From positions 1-64,000 of the forward strand of contig NZ_PRLH01000003.1 of assembly GCF_003013815.1 (NCBI RefSeq): a stretch of DNA of 64,000 nucleotides, read 5' to 3'. The translations under genes were made by a program, and so were the position numbers. This document shows, piece by piece, positions 63,501 through 64,000 of the stretch. The stretch is from Cyanothece sp. BG0011. GTDB taxonomy: Bacteria; Cyanobacteriota; Cyanobacteriia; Cyanobacteriales; Microcystaceae. The notes under the pieces were generated by a model. It did not search any database. It saw only the letters and a list, made by a program, of their open reading frames with translations, and had not been told where the DNA came from. Within the stretch, counting starts at the first letter, position 1, and every line of letters begins with the position of its first letter.

Positions 63501-64000
63501 TAGTCAATGCTACCGATTTAAACAACTACACCTTAACCGTTGTCGGTGGCATTCGTGACGGTGAAATTATCAGAATTGCTAACATAAACAATCTCGGAAG
63601 TCAAGGGGTAAGATTAACTTTAAATGAAGGATTAATCGCAGGAGAAAATTACCGCCTAGATATCAGTTCCAACCTAGAAGATATTGCCGGAAATAACCTA
63701 CCCGAAAACACCGCCATCGACTTCGCCGTTGCCCCCCCTAGTATTACCGCAATTACCCCAAGCGACGGGGCAGAAATGGTGTCATTAACCAGAGAAACCG
63801 TTGTTAAATTCAATGTAGAAATTGATCCCAATACCGTCACAGAAGACTCCTTATATTTAATCGCCAATGGTCAAAGAATTGCCGGGCGGCGAGTGGTTTC
63901 TAGTACCAAGAAATTTGTTACCTTCTTCTATGATGAACCCTTACCCTCTTCCACAGAAATTCGTGTGGTAGTGGATGGGGATAAAATTACCACCCTCAAT
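60545..64000 (+). CDS. Giant protein with dockerin and Ig-like repeats (open at window end)
   Basis: An uninterrupted frame of 1152 codons from the ATG at 60545 to the last base of the window. A type I dockerin lies at residues 70-118: two calcium-binding loops, GDITGDGGLDLDD and RDINGDGRLSLLD. Five copies of a repeat signature (NDTGSSNNDxIT type) start at about residues 138, 248, 446, 650 and 860, separated by 110 to 210 residues of beta-rich Ig-like sequence with TDxAGN motifs. From about 1060 a Big_5/SbsA-like domain begins. There is no signal peptide, so type I secretion by a C-terminal signal is possible (inference). The protein is incomplete here. Confidence 0.9.
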   Translation, partial: MEFLGTNQNPLEEASVLIPETTDNSLESSQNNPQQLNSFESKQVEETAELLADSVIEMTIPVVEEITLMGDITGDGGLDLDDVRELLRSYRSGIIDPGDPRDINGDGRLSLLDARELGLVVRNNTDQTAPNLLAGLVNDTGSLNNDQLTSDPSISGTLNDNSLITRFSAGFNDTDVNNYVNILGVLNENGTFSLDETQLQEINNNTPLRDGEHTLHFFTKDQWNNITTFDLDFILDSNAPNIGISLLNDTGISNSDNITNDPSLTGSISDLSDIETFNLRNDLRGSSIDITNLIQSDGSFTISKAILEQINDNLSLLDEVNSFSFVGTDSAGNISDRIIFDFTLDTTSPSLSTNLTSDLLTGNVGENLSGDTGIESLTLQIDEGEISDLPFNDNGEFTVNFDDFNLSEGEHIITVTATDIAGNNTTFSDSIFIDNTATELTIGLTNDTGSSDRDNISNVLGITGTLIDNNPITTFAVGLNNGGTLDVLDTLQPDGSFIFDDAKLREIAIASNVDLIPGEYTLNLTFNDGNSIVRTENFTFTYDPIPAFPTLTTDFDQPVTNTTLLTGTIIEDVSGLDSFTYRFGEGEDINIIVDELGNFSQPFDLTGVADGTYDLVIESVDIAGNGVTLITENVTVGDFNIPNLTFNLVEDTGISNSDNITQTLSFVGTATDDSQITILNATLNNLSTGVSNTVSILSQLQPNGNFSLDEAILQGINQGQPLTDGNYELSIEVRDQAGNSAISINPFLVLDTENPSLTLNTPMDNGVINEGDRLIGNTDGTGSEIVSISYQFNDGVTIPITVDNDGNFDQELDLTGLQTGEQILTLTIVDVAGNETISNLTLTIPAGDTTPPNITAMLINDTGSSNNDLITNNSAISGTINDASLITEFQAKFGIDPEEELIDIFDQLQSDGSFNFDAAKLQEINNNTELSEGQHTLKLIATDELGNTSDVFEFTFTLDSISPTPTLTSSLSDGTTLVDINFGETIVNATDLNNYTLTVVGGIRDGEIIRIANINNLGSQGVRLTLNEGLIAGENYRLDISSNLEDIAGNNLPENTAIDFAVAPPSITAITPSDGAEMVSLTRETVVKFNVEIDPNTVTEDSLYLIANGQRIAGRRVVSSTKKFVTFFYDEPLPSSTEIRVVVDGDKITTLN

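Noticed and set aside
61681-63867. Several minus-strand frames of 70-150 codons
   Set aside because: They are antisense shadows of the repetitive dockerin/Ig protein, which is open through the whole stretch.

Overview
The window looks like chromosomal DNA of a cyanobacterium. Support comes from frequent GCGATCGC (HIP1) octamers, a low-to-moderate G+C content, BtpA (photosystem I biogenesis), a GUN4-domain protein, cyanophycin metabolism genes (cphA2 and cphB), a VKOR-thioredoxin fusion, DUF4079 and DUF3153 proteins, and short heptamer-type tandem repeats between genes. CphA2 and HypF would fit a unicellular nitrogen-fixing genus such as Crocosphaera or Cyanothece. That genus guess is inference, because no rRNA gene is present.

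Layout. 1-7.3 kb: the 3' end of rpiA, a small membrane protein, a deacetylase/phosphodiester-glycosidase fusion, a nucleotidyltransferase with a truncated HEPN partner, a Uma2 nuclease, a DUF3153 lipoprotein and an RNase R-like protein. 7.8-13.5 kb: hypF, an HD-GYP response regulator, DUF4079, an NTF2/membrane fusion and DUF2237. 13.5-19.3 kb: an RND-type adaptor, exported GUN4, pyrB, a nuclease-like protein, rubredoxin and a YihY-type membrane protein. 19.6-27.2 kb: a very long repeat-rich membrane protein, a hemerythrin protein, a lipoprotein, a probable structured RNA, a lipid kinase and an unknown protein. 27.4-30.9 kb: a coxB-coxA-coxC cytochrome oxidase operon. 31-33.5 kb: a small accessory island with a HicAB-like pair, the decayed remains of a UPF0175/PIN pair, a DUF5678 protein and a stand-alone TnpB element. 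33.5-40.9 kb: btpA, VKOR, a possible carboxysome chaperone, a Phd/YoeB pair, DUF29, valS, an unknown protein and rsmD. 41-49.5 kb: cphA2 divergent from cphB, an HtrA protease, class I aldolase, pyrR, cinA and a PH-like protein. 49.8-55.4 kb: a 51-residue membrane protein, the orphan right end of a tnpB element, tRNA-Ala(UGC), trhO, cbiD, a second hicAB pair next to a duplicated cbiD tail, a secreted protein and an M14/AstE-type hydrolase. 55.5-64 kb: FKBP, an aminotransferase, a universal stress protein, a glycine-rich secreted protein, a cohesin-like PEP-CTERM protein, and a giant open-ended protein with a dockerin and Ig-like repeats that runs off the window.

Most genes are ordinary housekeeping genes. 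The points most worth a second look are the adjacent cohesin-like and dockerin-bearing proteins at the right edge, the putative structured RNA at about 25.0-25.2 kb, the hicAB insertion that duplicated the end of cbiD, the orphan TnpB RNA/right-end locus, the RNB protein that lacks the usual acidic catalytic cluster, and several toxin-antitoxin modules caught in different stages of decay.
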